Positions 36,330-45,793 are shown, counted from the first letter of the stretch. The stretch: 64,000 bases of DNA from Rhizobium sp. Root483D2 (GCF_001426685.1 NZ_LMFB01000036.1:17557-81556); one strand, 5' to 3'. Translations and numbers: made by a program. Notes: generated by a model from the letters alone, not told the origin.

Positions 36330-37094
36330 ATGACAGTACCGGCAAAAGTGGCCCTGATCACCGGGGCGGCGCGCGGTCTTGGTTATGCGGCGGCAGAGCG
36401 GCTCTCGCTGGACGGTGTCCGCGTGGCGCTTGCCGACATCAACCGGGAAGGCGCGGAGGAAAGCGCTGCCCGCCTTCGCGCAAGCGGCATCGATGCGAGC
36501 GGCTACCGGCTGGACGTGGCCGATCCGCAATCGATCAAGGAGGCGGTCGCCGCAGTCGAGCGCGACTTTGGGCGGATCGACATTTTGGTCAACAGCGCCG
36601 GCATCCTGCCGCGCGTCAACGGCCGCAATCCCACCGTCGCCGATATGCCGCTCGATATCTGGAACGCTACCCTTGCCGTCAACCTCACTGGCCCGATGCT
36701 CATGGCGCAGGCCTGCCTTCCAGCCATGCGCCGCGCAGGCTGGGGGCGAATCATTACCATCTCCTCGCGCTCCGGCCGCATGCGCACCTTCGGCAACGCC
36801 CATTATTCCGCCTCGAAAGCCGGCCTTTTCGGACTGTCGCGCATTCTAGCCGGCGAAGTTGGCCCCGAGGGCATCACGGTCAACTGCATTGCCCCGTCGC
36901 GGGTCGATACCGAACTGAACCGCGCCCTGCCCGGCAACGAGGCAACGCTGCAGGCGGCGCTGAACGAGACGCCGATGGGGCGCATCGGCAAGCCTGAGGA
37001 TATCGCGGCCGCAGTCGCCTATCTTGCCTCCGACGCGGCGGGGTTCGTCACCGGCGCCATCCTCGACGTGACCGGCGGATCGTACATGCCGTGA
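36330..37094 (+). CDS. SDR-family oxidoreductase
   Basis: This 254-residue classical short-chain dehydrogenase has the cofactor motif TGAARGLGYA at residues 11-20, the NSAG motif near residue 90, a catalytic serine in ISSRSGRM near 147 and the YSASK tyrosine-lysine pair near 159-163. The start at 36330 is preceded by AAGGAG. It is the last intact enzyme gene of the plus arm. It could carry out a ring or side-chain alcohol oxidation; the specificity is unknown. Confidence 0.9.
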   Translation: MTVPAKVALITGAARGLGYAAAERLSLDGVRVALADINREGAEESAARLRASGIDASGYRLDVADPQSIKEAVAAVERDFGRIDILVNSAGILPRVNGRNPTVADMPLDIWNATLAVNLTGPMLMAQACLPAMRRAGWGRIITISSRSGRMRTFGNAHYSASKAGLFGLSRILAGEVGPEGITVNCIAPSRVDTELNRALPGNEATLQAALNETPMGRIGKPEDIAAAVAYLASDAAGFVTGAILDVTGGSYMP

Positions 37095-37959
37095 GCATCG
37101 TCATGTCCCTCACCCTGCGCGGCGTGCTCGTCGGCTTTGCCGCGCAGTCAATCTTCTCGATCCATGACGCATGCGCGAAGTGGCTGGCCAGCACCTATTC
37201 CGTCTATCAGGTGATTTCGATGCAGGCCGTGGTGTCCGGGTCGCTCGTCGCTCTCGCGCTCGTGATCTCCGCCCAGGCCAGCCGGTCGGCGATCAGCGAC
37301 CCGCGCGGCCTCGCCTTACGCGGAACACTGGCGGCGGCAGGCGCCCTGGCAAGTTTCTACGCCTATTCGGTGCTGCCGCTGGCTGATGTTTACGCGATCA
37401 TCTTCTGCGCGCCCCTGATGGTAACGGCGGTCAGCGCGCCCCTGCTTGGCGAAAAAATCCTGGGAAAGGAATGGGGCGCGATCGCGCTGGGTTTTTGAGG
37501 GATACTGATTGTCATCGATCCGGTAAGACATGCCCTGTCGCTCGGACATGCCGCGGCACTTCTATGCGCCTTCGTCAGCATCACCGTGACGCTGCTGCTG
37601 CGTAGCTCGGCCAATCGGGGATCGCGCTTCATGTTGGTCGGCGCCGTCGCGCTCGGCCATTTTCTCGTCGGACTGCCGGGGTTGGTGCTGACGGCCACGC
37701 TGCCGGATCCGGCCGATCTGCCGGTCGTCCTTCTCGGTGGCACGGCGATGGCAGGGGCGCAATTCCTGATGGTCCAATCGCTGAGGATGGCACCCGCAGC
37801 ACTCGTCGCACCCGCCCAGTATCTCAAGCTCGTCTGGGGATTGCTGTTCGGACTGGTTATCTTCGGCGACAGCCGCGCCTGCACATGCTCTTCGGCGCGG
37901 CTGTCGTCATTGCTTCCGTGCTCTATCTGCTCGACCGATCACGCCTGAGGCAGTCTTAG
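37091..37959 (+). pseudogene. EamA/DMT-family transporter, broken by a stop codon and a frameshift
   Basis: The GTG at 37091 overlaps the SDR stop. Translation gives a DMT-type membrane protein (GVLVGFAAQSIFSIHDACAK, then ASFYAYSVLPLADVYAIIF) that ends at an in-frame TGA at 37496-37498, in the middle of the ALGF-stop-GILIVID segment. The frame then stays open for the second EamA half up to about 37875. The last helix (MLFGAAVVIASVLYLLDRS) continues in another frame to a TAG at 37957. Two independent lesions indicate real loss of function, though sequencing errors cannot be excluded. Confidence 0.8.
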
Positions 37960-37989
37960 ACCGGCGGCACGCGCCGGCCGACCCTCAGC

Positions 37990-38982
37990 CTACTCGATCC
38001 GGATACCGCCGGTGTTGACCACTTCGGTCATCACCACGACGTCCTTCTTCATCCGCGCGACAAGATCGTCCGGCTTGCCCGGAACGGCAAAAAGACCGCT
38101 GGCGGCAAACCCGTCCTGGACCTTGGCATTCGTCAGGGCCTTCTGCAGCATCCCATTCAGATCTGCTGCGATCTGCGGATCAAGGTCCTTCGGTCCGTGC
38201 AGCCCGAACCAGTTGCTGATGCCATCCAGCCCGCTGACGCCTTCCTCCGCGCCTGTCGGCACGTCCGGAAACAGGGCGGTTCTCTCGGATCCGGCCACGA
38301 ACAGCGGTCGCAGGGCGCCCAACTTGACTTGTTGCGCCAAGACTGCGGCACCAGCGATGCCGAGCTGCGTCTGGTTGGCGAGAAGCTCGGTAAGACGCAT
38401 TCCTGCATTGGCATACTGGATCACAGTCATTTCCGTGCCCGTCTTCTGTTGGAAAAGCGCACCTGAGAGATGGATTCCCCCGCCTGTTCCAGTGGCGCCA
38501 AAACGGACCTTGCCGGGCTCCGATTTGAGCAAGGCGATGAATTCCGCCGTAGACTTTGCCGACACGTCCTTGTGTACCGCGTAGATGAACGCTCCGTCGC
38601 AGATCATCCCGATCGGCGACAGGTCATCGACCAAGTTCGGCGGCTTGGTGGCGCTGGCGATATAAGTCGCGACCGCTGCCGAACTGGAGACGAGCAGCGT
38701 GTGCCCGTCGGGTCGCGCATTGCCGACAAGGCCTACAGACATGGTAGTCGCGCCGCCCGGTCGGTTCTCCACGGCGACGGGCTGGCCAAGCATGTCGGAG
38801 AGCGGCTGCGCGATCAACCGCGCAACGAGATCGTTGCTGCCGGCAGCGGCCGTTCCGACAAACAGCCGCACGGGATGCCTAGCATAGCTTTTTGCCCGTA
38901 GGATCGAAGGCGCACCGAGCGTCGCCGCGAGCAACGCCGCGGCGCCCAGAAATCCCCGTCGTGTCACTGATCGTTTCTGCAT
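37990..38982 (-). CDS. Orphan TTT periplasmic binding protein (TctC/Bug family)
   Basis: This 330-residue Bug-family receptor has an RR signal peptide (MQKRSVTRRGFLGAAALL), then HPVRLFVGTAAAGSNDLVAR and VAVENRPGGATTMSVG. A GGGAGGAG precedes the start. No tctA or tctB accompanies it, and it is convergent with the degraded transporter gene. Orphan Bug proteins are common in proteobacteria and may share a membrane pair or act in sensing. The adjacent decayed two-component system at 39.2-40.4 kb may once have been its partner. Confidence 0.87.
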   Translation of the reverse strand: MQKRSVTRRGFLGAAALLAATLGAPSILRAKSYARHPVRLFVGTAAAGSNDLVARLIAQPLSDMLGQPVAVENRPGGATTMSVGLVGNARPDGHTLLVSSSAAVATYIASATKPPNLVDDLSPIGMICDGAFIYAVHKDVSAKSTAEFIALLKSEPGKVRFGATGTGGGIHLSGALFQQKTGTEMTVIQYANAGMRLTELLANQTQLGIAGAAVLAQQVKLGALRPLFVAGSERTALFPDVPTGAEEGVSGLDGISNWFGLHGPKDLDPQIAADLNGMLQKALTNAKVQDGFAASGLFAVPGKPDDLVARMKKDVVVMTEVVNTGGIRIE

Positions 38983-39239
38983 GTTACTCCTCCCTGAAGG
39001 TTGCTGGCCACGCTGATCAATTCGCAGATCTCGCCCTCCCGGAACTCGCGGCTAACATCAGGTTGATCGCAGGTGTTGTGACAAGTCTAATACCAATTAT
39101 CTTCAGCTGCTGAACGCTACATGCTTGGCGCCAACATTCATTTCTTCTACGCACATTGTCGGCAAGAAACATGGGTTGTGGCGGGCACTCGACCAGGATG
39201 GCTTCGTTCTTGACGTGCTGTTTCAAAGCCGCCGCAATA

Positions 39240-39817
39240 CCAAGGTCGTCAAACGTCAATCCGCCGCAGAGCGAGTTGTGCACGATGGCCACCGTGCGGG
39301 CGCGATTGTCGCCAGCATTCGCGCCATGGCTCAGCGATCTCCGGTGCGGATGGAGAGAACCGACGTGGGTAGGGTGCTACAGGATGTCTTGTTCCTAATG
39401 CGAAAAGAGTTGCATTCAAGAGGCTTGCAGTTCGTCACGGATATGACGACCGGCCCTGTTCATGTGCTGGGAGATCGTGCGCAGCTATAGCAAGTTCTCC
39501 TCAACCTGATCATGAATAGTGCTGAAGCCATGCATCCTGATGAGAGGGCGGTCATCACTGTCAGGTGTGTGAGAAGAACCGGTGGCGACATTGAAGTCAG
39601 TGTTTCCGACACAGGACACGGAATATCCCCTGACGAGCTCGACCGATTATTCGAGGCGTTCTACACCACAAAATCGGACGGGATTGGAATGGGGCTTTCG
39701 ATCTGCCGATCTATCGTGGAAGCGCATGGCGGCCGCATTTGGGCTGGAAGCAACCAGCCCAGGGGCGCGTCAATTATGTTCACGCTGCCCAGCCTCGAGG
39801 AGACAGCCGTTGATTGA
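39240..39817 (+). pseudogene. Histidine kinase remnant (FixL/DctB-like C-terminal part)
   Basis: One frame encodes a HisKA-like end (AERVVHDGHRAGAIVASIRAM) and a full HATPase domain (QVLLNLIMNSAEAM N-box, then SDTGHGISPDE and GMGLSICRSIVEAHGG). It is interrupted by a TAG at 39488-39490 inside QL-stop-QVLLNL, which is a one-base change from CAG. The sensor half upstream is missing. This is a 5'-truncated and nonsense-mutated kinase. The stop of the frame overlaps the possible TTG start of the response regulator remnant. Confidence 0.8.
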
Positions 39818-39824
39818 TGACAGG

Positions 39825-40429
39825 ATGAATCGGCGCCCCGCGGTTATCGTCATCGATGACGATCACAGCGTCCAGGAAGCTCTGGAGGGGCTGTTTGAGT
39901 CTGTAGGACTTAGCGCCGAGACACACGGCTCTGTGAAGGAGTTTATTGCCGCAGACGATCCCGAAAAAGCGGGATGCATCGTCCTCGATATCCGCCTTCC
40001 CGGGCAAAGCGGGTTGGTGTCTCAGGAAGCGTTGTCTCAAAGCGACTTGCCCAGGTCTGTCGTTCTAATAAGCGCTCACGTCGATGTGCCCATGGTCGTG
40101 CGGGCAATGAAGGCTGGCGCCATCGACGTATTGAGCAAACCTGTTCGTAAACAAGATTTGCTTGAAGCCGTAAACCGCGCCATTGCAAATGATGCAGCTC
40201 GCCGAGAGGAAAGTACCTCGAAGACTTCGGCCCGGACGACGTATAAGTCTCTAACCGAACGTGAACGCCAGATTCTAACCCTAGTCATCGCCGGCAGGCT
40301 CAACAAACAAATCGTGGCCGAATTACACTCGCGGAGCCAACCGTGAAACTTCACAGGGGTCACATGATGCGGAACATGAAGGCGACCTCGGTCGCTCACC
40401 TCGTCAAAATGACTGACGCACTTTTGTAG
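39825..40429 (+). pseudogene. FixJ/NarL-type response regulator with frameshifted HTH
   Basis: The receiver domain looks intact: VIVIDDDHSVQEALEG, phospho-acceptor in GCIVLDIRLPGQSG and the SKPVRKQDL lysine. The LuxR-type output domain begins normally (SLTERERQILTLVIAGRLNK) but shifts frame near 40335. The remainder, EPTVKLHRGHMMRNMKATSV and on to a TAG at 40427, is in a different frame, consistent with loss of one base. The DNA-binding helix is therefore not translated. It is paired with the broken kinase. Confidence 0.8.
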
Positions 40430-40735
40430 GCTCCGCTAAGCGGCAACCTGCGGTACACTTGAGCAGGTTTTATATACTCTGAAGGTTCTGAACAGTCGGG
40501 CTGCCTAAAGCGCGGAACTAATTTCCGCTTGAGGTGCTTTGACTTTCTCGCACGCCTGGAAGGGATTTGAATTTGCGACACCGCGAGTTTTCAAGGTCTT
40601 GCAAGAACCGTCCCTATCGCCTTGAATATAGTCCTTCAGTCGTTCTATTTTCCAAGATCGACAATCGGCATTCTGAGGCAACCGGCTTAACAGCCGCCTC
40701 AGAAAGGCATGATTGCCCCCAGTGATCCCTTGTCT
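40430..40735. other. Gap without a recognisable gene
   Basis: These 306 bp between the response regulator remnant and the flavin oxidoreductase gene contain no frame with coding character and no clear hairpin. The lower GC than the flanks suggests degraded sequence continuing from the two-component remnant. Confidence 0.5.
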
Positions 40736-41860
40736 TTAGGAAAAGCGTGCCGGACGAAATCGCGCGAGCAAGGGGTGCTCCGTGCCATTGGCGATTTCAC
40801 CAGCCAGGAGTTCTCCGGCAATGAGGCCGAGGGTTGCTCCGCTGTGACTAAAAGCAACGTAGTAGCCCTCTATATCCTTCAGCTGGCCGAACACAGGTTC
40901 GCCGTCGCCGGGAATCGGCTTCGGCCCGACGCCATAACTCGCGAATTCGAGCTTTGGATTGCCTTCGAGGATTTTCGAGGCCTCATCGAGAAGACCCTGA
41001 ATCGTCGAATCCCAGACCTCGTAGGTTCCGTCCGCCTTGACGACGACCTCTTCTTCCGACCAAGCGGAATCGAGTGCCAGTGCGCCATCCGGCGTTGGGC
41101 GGATCGCGACACGGGGGGTGTTGAGCACGGCCTTTAGCGGAAGGTTCATAGCCTTGGTGCGCACGAGAAGCGCAATTGGGGTCGCGTCTGCGATATGCTG
41201 TCCGATTTCGGCAACCATGCCCGGCACGGCGCCTCCGGTTGCCAGAAGAACCGCATCAGCGTCGAAACGCCGACCGCTGGTTGTTTCTACTCCAGTTGCA
41301 CGACCGTCCTTGATCGTGACCAGGGCGCGGCCGGCATCGGTGACAATCGTTCCTCCACGTTCGGTGAACTCCGCACCCAGAATCTTGATCAGCGAAGGGA
41401 GATCGACCCATCCTTCGCCGGGATTGAAGATCGCCCCCTGCGGCGTGACCGTGCTCGCATCGATACCCGGCGTGACTGAAGCGATCTCTCCGGCGGACAA
41501 AAACAGCGCGTCGTAAGCGAGGTCCTGCTCATGGGCGAAAACGGCGGCAATCTCGTTGGACGCATCGTCGGCATCCCAGGTGAGGCCGCCATCGAACCGC
41601 AGCCAGTCGGCATCCGGATATTTCACAGAAAGCGTCCGGTAGCGATCGATGCCGACCATGCGCAGTTGCTGATATTCCGGCGAGCGCTTGCGGGAACTGT
41701 TGATCCAGGCGAGCGAACGTCCCGACGCGCCGCCAGCCAGCGGACCGTCGTTGACAAGCGTTGTGGCGATGCCGCGCCGCGCAAGATGGACGGCGGTGGA
41801 AACCCCGAAGATGCCGCCGCCGACGACGACGACCGTTGAGATGGAGGAAAATGATGCCAT
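40736..41860 (-). CDS. FAD-dependent amine/amino acid oxidoreductase (DAO family)
   Basis: This 374-residue DAO-fold flavoprotein has an N-terminal dinucleotide motif (VVVVGGGIFGVSTAVHLARRG, residues 10-30) and a C-terminal FSHSGATLGLIAGELLAGEI that closes the FAD site. Members include D-amino acid dehydrogenases and fructosyl-amino acid oxidases. It is the third gene of an operon after a binding protein and a permease-ATPase fusion, so it likely acts on the imported compound. In an Amadori or opine locus, oxidative cleavage of a sugar-amino acid C-N bond is plausible. The ATG at 41860 is preferred; a GTG at 41875 is possible. Confidence 0.82.
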   Translation of the reverse strand: MASFSSISTVVVVGGGIFGVSTAVHLARRGIATTLVNDGPLAGGASGRSLAWINSSRKRSPEYQQLRMVGIDRYRTLSVKYPDADWLRFDGGLTWDADDASNEIAAVFAHEQDLAYDALFLSAGEIASVTPGIDASTVTPQGAIFNPGEGWVDLPSLIKILGAEFTERGGTIVTDAGRALVTIKDGRATGVETTSGRRFDADAVLLATGGAVPGMVAEIGQHIADATPIALLVRTKAMNLPLKAVLNTPRVAIRPTPDGALALDSAWSEEEVVVKADGTYEVWDSTIQGLLDEASKILEGNPKLEFASYGVGPKPIPGDGEPVFGQLKDIEGYYVAFSHSGATLGLIAGELLAGEIANGTEHPLLARFRPARFS

Positions 41861-41953
41861 GATAGTATCTCTCACTGGATGGACATTGAATTATGTCGCA
41901 CGGAGCTGACTGATCACAGCAGCACGAGCGCGACGAACAGAAGAAAGCCCCGG

Positions 41954-43477
41954 CTACAGCACTTCGGCGAGGAAGTGTTTCAAACGGTCGCTTTGCGGAT
42001 TGTCGAAGATGGCAGCCGGCGTGCCGGCCTCGATGACCCGGCCTTCATCCATGAACACCACCTGATCGGCGACCTTGCGGGCAAAGCCCATCTCATGCGT
42101 AACGATCACCATGGTCATGCCGCGCCGGCCGAGATCGGCCATAAGATTGAGGACACCCTTCACCAGTTCCGGATCGAGCGCGCTCGTCACTTCGTCGAAC
42201 AGGATGACTTCCGGATCCATGGCAAGCGCGCGGGCGATCGCCACGCGCTGCTGCTGGCCGCCGGAAAGCCCGCCCGGACGATGATGAGCGCGGGCGGCAA
42301 GCCCGACATCCGCGAGCCGCGCTTCTGCAATCCGCTCAGCCTCCTGCTTCGGCATGCCCTTGATCTTGGTCAGCGACAGCATGACGTTTTCGAGCGCCGT
42401 ATGATCCGGAAACAGGTTGAAATGCTGGAACACCATGCCGACCCTGCGGCGCAGTTTTTCCGGCTTCATGGCCAGGATGCTGTCGCCGTCGAGCAGTACG
42501 TCTCCACCCTTGGGTTCTACCAACCTGTTGAGGCAGCGCAGCAACGTCGATTTGCCGGATCCGGAGGGACCGATGACACAGGTGACCGTACCCGGCTTTA
42601 CCGCCAAGTCGACGCCCTTCAGGACCTGAAGTTCGCCATAGGCCATGTCGAGCTTGCCGATTGCCAGGCTGCCGCCCTTGAAGTGCACCTGTGCCGGCGC
42701 TTCGGCCACCGAAGGTGTACCGACAGCGAGTTCGCTCACCTCGGCGAGGCCGCTGGTCAGCGTGCTTGCCTTGTGTTTGCCCAGCCTCAATGTGTTGTCG
42801 ATGTAATTGACCACATGGGTCAAAGGCACGGTAATGACGAGATAGAACACGCCAGCGAGAAGAAGCGGCGAAAGATTGCCGGTCACGACGGCCTGATCCT
42901 GGCCGACGCGGAAAATTTCGCGTTCGGAGGCCAGAAGCCCGAGGAAATACACAAGGCTCGAATCCTTGACATTGCCGATGAATTGGTTGACCAGCGCCGG
43001 CAGCACGCGCCGTATGCCTTGCGGGATGATGATCAGACGCATGCCCTGCCCGTAGCTCATGCTCAGCGCCCGGCAGGCTTCCATCTGACCGCGTTCCACG
43101 CTCTGGATGCCGGAACGGAAGATCTCGCCAATATAGGCTCCGGCAATCAGGCTGAGGGCCAGGATACCAAGCGGATAGGGTGATGACCCAAAAAGCTCGC
43201 GGCCGATGCGGGCAAAGCCTTGCCCGATCAAAAGAATTGTGACGATGGCCGGCAGGCCGCGAAAGATGTCGGTATAGATCCGTGCCGGAATACGCAGCCA
43301 GCGCGATGGCGAAATGCTCATGACGGCCAGCACCATGCCGAGAACCACGCCCAGAACCGTGGAAGCCGCTGCCAGAATCAGCGTGTTCTTTAGGCCGATA
43401 GTGATCATGCTCGGCAAGACATCCGCCATTGCCTGCCAGTCGAGAAAGCTTCGGCGCAGGTTTTCAAGCCAGTTCAT
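41954..43477 (-). CDS. Polar amino acid ABC transporter, permease fused to ATPase
   Basis: This 507-residue protein joins two subunits. Residues 1-220 are a HisM/GlnP-type permease with the EAA-like loop EACRALSMSYGQGMRLIIIPQ near residue 135. Residues 265-507 are a GlnQ-type ATPase with [19 protein letters not shown] and ILFDEVTSALD. A 40-residue linker connects them. No separate permease or ATPase gene lies beside it, so the importer probably assembles as a dimer of this fusion with the binding protein encoded directly upstream. Confidence 0.92.
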   Translation of the reverse strand: MNWLENLRRSFLDWQAMADVLPSMITIGLKNTLILAAASTVLGVVLGMVLAVMSISPSRWLRIPARIYTDIFRGLPAIVTILLIGQGFARIGRELFGSSPYPLGILALSLIAGAYIGEIFRSGIQSVERGQMEACRALSMSYGQGMRLIIIPQGIRRVLPALVNQFIGNVKDSSLVYFLGLLASEREIFRVGQDQAVVTGNLSPLLLAGVFYLVITVPLTHVVNYIDNTLRLGKHKASTLTSGLAEVSELAVGTPSVAEAPAQVHFKGGSLAIGKLDMAYGELQVLKGVDLAVKPGTVTCVIGPSGSGKSTLLRCLNRLVEPKGGDVLLDGDSILAMKPEKLRRRVGMVFQHFNLFPDHTALENVMLSLTKIKGMPKQEAERIAEARLADVGLAARAHHRPGGLSGGQQQRVAIARALAMDPEVILFDEVTSALDPELVKGVLNLMADLGRRGMTMVIVTHEMGFARKVADQVVFMDEGRVIEAGTPAAIFDNPQSDRLKHFLAEVL

Positions 43478-43573
43478 GCTGTCCCCTTTTCGATTTGCGC
43501 TGGCTGCCGTTCGTTCTGAGGCATTTCAGCGTGTCGTTCGGCCACCGGCAAAGATCGCCGGTGGCCGTTGCGG

Positions 43574-44410
43574 TCACTTCTTGGGGAGATATTCATCCGG
43601 CATCGGCGAACCTGGGAACCACTTTTCGTAAAGCGTCTTCCAAGTACCGTCCTGCATGGCGGCATGTAGCGCGGTGTTCAGCGCTTCACGCAGCTTATCG
43701 TTGCCTTTGCGCAAGACGAAGCCCGCAGGAGCATCGAAGGACGGAATGTTCGCGGCGATTTTCAGATCCGGGTAACGGACACCATACTCCTTTGCGGCCT
43801 CATAATCGAGGAAATGCGCATCGACGGTGCCGTTGTTCAGGCCCGAGACAGCCGAGTTGTTGTCAGGAAACCTGACGAGATCCGTGCCGGTGAAGTTCTT
43901 CGTTGCATAGATTTCCTGCAGCGTACCTTGCACGACGCCGAGACGCTTTCCTTTGAGGCCGGCCGCATCGGTGATCGCCTTATCGGCCGTCAGCACCGAA
44001 AGATAACCGGCAAGGTACCCATCGGAGAAATCGACCGTCTTCTTGCGCGCCTCCGTCGTGCCGATGGCGGCGACGGCAACGTCGAAACGTTCGTTGGCGA
44101 CGGATGGCATCAGCGCTGAAAACTCCTGGCCTGTGAAGATCACCTGTTCCGGCGTGAAGCCGAGGCGACCTGCGACGTTCAGGAAGAACTCGATGTCGAA
44201 ACCTGTGAACGTCCCATCGGCCTGCGTGAACGTATAGGGCTTAGCATCACCCATCGTACCGACGCTGATGACCTTGGCGTCGATCAAGCCATAGGGGTTG
44301 TCATCGGCGGCAATGGCCTGGGGACTGAAGCCTGCGCATGCGACCAAAAGAGCCATTGCACCGTTCCGGACCGGCGACATCAACGACTTGAGAATTCCTA
44401 TCTTGCTCAT
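43574..44410 (-). CDS. Polar amino acid-type ABC substrate-binding protein
   Basis: This 278-residue periplasmic receptor of family 3 has a signal peptide (about residues 1-35, ending QAIAADD) and the classic stretch [20 protein letters not shown] near residue 65. [30 protein letters not shown] sequence follows. The start at 44410 is supported by GGAGAG upstream. It is divergent from a LacI regulator and downstream of a pair of palindromic operators, so its expression is probably sugar-responsive. That fits a ligand with both sugar and amino acid moieties. Confidence 0.88.
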   Translation of the reverse strand: MSKIGILKSLMSPVRNGAMALLVACAGFSPQAIAADDNPYGLIDAKVISVGTMGDAKPYTFTQADGTFTGFDIEFFLNVAGRLGFTPEQVIFTGQEFSALMPSVANERFDVAVAAIGTTEARKKTVDFSDGYLAGYLSVLTADKAITDAAGLKGKRLGVVQGTLQEIYATKNFTGTDLVRFPDNNSAVSGLNNGTVDAHFLDYEAAKEYGVRYPDLKIAANIPSFDAPAGFVLRKGNDKLREALNTALHAAMQDGTWKTLYEKWFPGSPMPDEYLPKK

Positions 44411-44556
44411 GTCTTCTCTCCACTCTGAAGGACTGTTCTTTTTCGGCATTCAAGAGAAAGCGGCGAATTTCCACCGCCCTGTAGAGGCCCCAGCGGCGGC
44501 ATTCACAGGATTGACGAAGGTCGTAGCCGTTTCTTTCCAAGCTCATTTCTTTAAAA

Positions 44557-44590
44557 GAGACCGGTCTCATATTGATTGAGACCGGTCTCA
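44557..44590. promoter_or_regulatory. Two GAGACCGGTCTC operators, 21 bp apart
   Basis: The perfect palindrome GAGACCGGTCTC occurs at 44557-44568 and again at 44578-44589; the second copy extends to TGAGACCGGTCTCA. Their centres are 21 bp apart, two turns of the helix, on the same face. A central CG is typical of LacI-family operators. The second copy lies between a TTGATT and a GATAAT, a possible promoter for the LacI gene at 44650. The element is shared with the divergent importer operon. Confidence 0.8.
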
Positions 44591-44649
44591 GTGATAATTG
44601 TTAGCGTGACATTGACCTTGCGTCAACAACTCTTGTAGTCCTTGCCGAG

Positions 44650-45759
44650 ATGAAAAAAACAACCACCAAATCCCGTTCCGTCACCGTCAGCGATGTAGCC
44701 AAAGAGGCAAATGTCTCAAAGGCGACGGCAGCACGCGTCCTCGGCGGCTACGGCACCGTCAGCGACAAGGTGCATGAAGACGTCCTGGCGGCGGCCAAAG
44801 CCCTGGACTACCGGCCAAATGAGCTCGCCCGCAGCATGACGACCGGCAAGTCCGGCATCATCGGCGTCGTGGTCGGCGATATCGAAAATCCCTTCTTCAG
44901 CCTTGCCGTGCGCGGCATCAGCGACGCGGCACGGGCCGCAGGGTTCAACGTCATCCTTGCCAATTCCAGCGAACAGATCGAAGTGGAGAAAGCGGCGGTC
45001 CGACTGCTGATCGGCAAGCGCGTCGACGGGCTCATTGTTACACCATCTGAATCGCGCGATGTGTCGCACCTACGCGACATCCATCGCTCGGGCAGGCCGC
45101 TCGCCCTGCTCGACCGCGCCCTGCCCGATCTGGATGTCGATACGGTCACCGTCGATGACCGCGACGTCGCCATGCGTGCGACCCGGTTATTCGTCGATGC
45201 TGGTCATCGCGATATCGCCTATGTCACCGCCGTCGATGCGGAGGGACATGAATTTCGCGATCCGACGCAGATCTACACCTCATCGGTGCGCGAGCGTATC
45301 GAGGGCTTTCTCGCAGTCTGCCACGATGCCGGCATCAACGATCCCAAACGCCATATCCGGCTCGGCGCGACCAGCCCCGAGGAGACGCGCCGGATCGCGA
45401 CGAGGCTGCTCTCGACGCCCGACCGGCCGACTGCCATCCTCGCCTCCGACAGCCTGATCGGGCTGGAGATCGTCAAAGTCATCCAGGCGGTTGGCCTGAG
45501 CATGCCTGAAGATATTTCGCTGATCACCTTCCACGATGCCGATTGGACGAGCGTCACCAGTCCACCGATCACCGTCGTCGATCAGCCGGTCTATGCGCTT
45601 GGCAAAAGTGTCGCGGAACTGCTGATCCGCCGCCTGAAAGGCGAAACGCGACCACCCGAACGGCTGGTACTCCCGACATCGATCATCGAACGCGGCTCCG
45701 TTGGGCCACCTTTCAACAACGTCGCCGGGAGCAGCCAAACGGAGCCGTCCTCGGACTAA
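44650..45759 (+). CDS. LacI-family transcriptional regulator
   Basis: This 369-residue repressor has a LacI HTH at residues 10-32 (TVSDVAKEANVSKATAARVL) and a hinge near residues 53-62 (RPNELARSMT). The periplasmic-binding-like effector domain covers about 68-345. It is divergent from the amino-acid-type importer and the flavin oxidoreductase, with two palindromes in between, so autoregulation and control of that operon are likely. It resembles the second LacI of the locus (47863-48969) in its HTH, but the two operator types differ. Confidence 0.92.
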   Translation: MKKTTTKSRSVTVSDVAKEANVSKATAARVLGGYGTVSDKVHEDVLAAAKALDYRPNELARSMTTGKSGIIGVVVGDIENPFFSLAVRGISDAARAAGFNVILANSSEQIEVEKAAVRLLIGKRVDGLIVTPSESRDVSHLRDIHRSGRPLALLDRALPDLDVDTVTVDDRDVAMRATRLFVDAGHRDIAYVTAVDAEGHEFRDPTQIYTSSVRERIEGFLAVCHDAGINDPKRHIRLGATSPEETRRIATRLLSTPDRPTAILASDSLIGLEIVKVIQAVGLSMPEDISLITFHDADWTSVTSPPITVVDQPVYALGKSVAELLIRRLKGETRPPERLVLPTSIIERGSVGPPFNNVAGSSQTEPSSD

Positions 45760-45793
45760 AAAACGCAGGCCACTGGATCAGCACTTGGGAGAC

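Noticed and set aside
39017..39292. 91-codon minus-strand open frame
   Set aside because: It overlaps the kinase remnant antisense, lacks a ribosome binding site and has no domain character.
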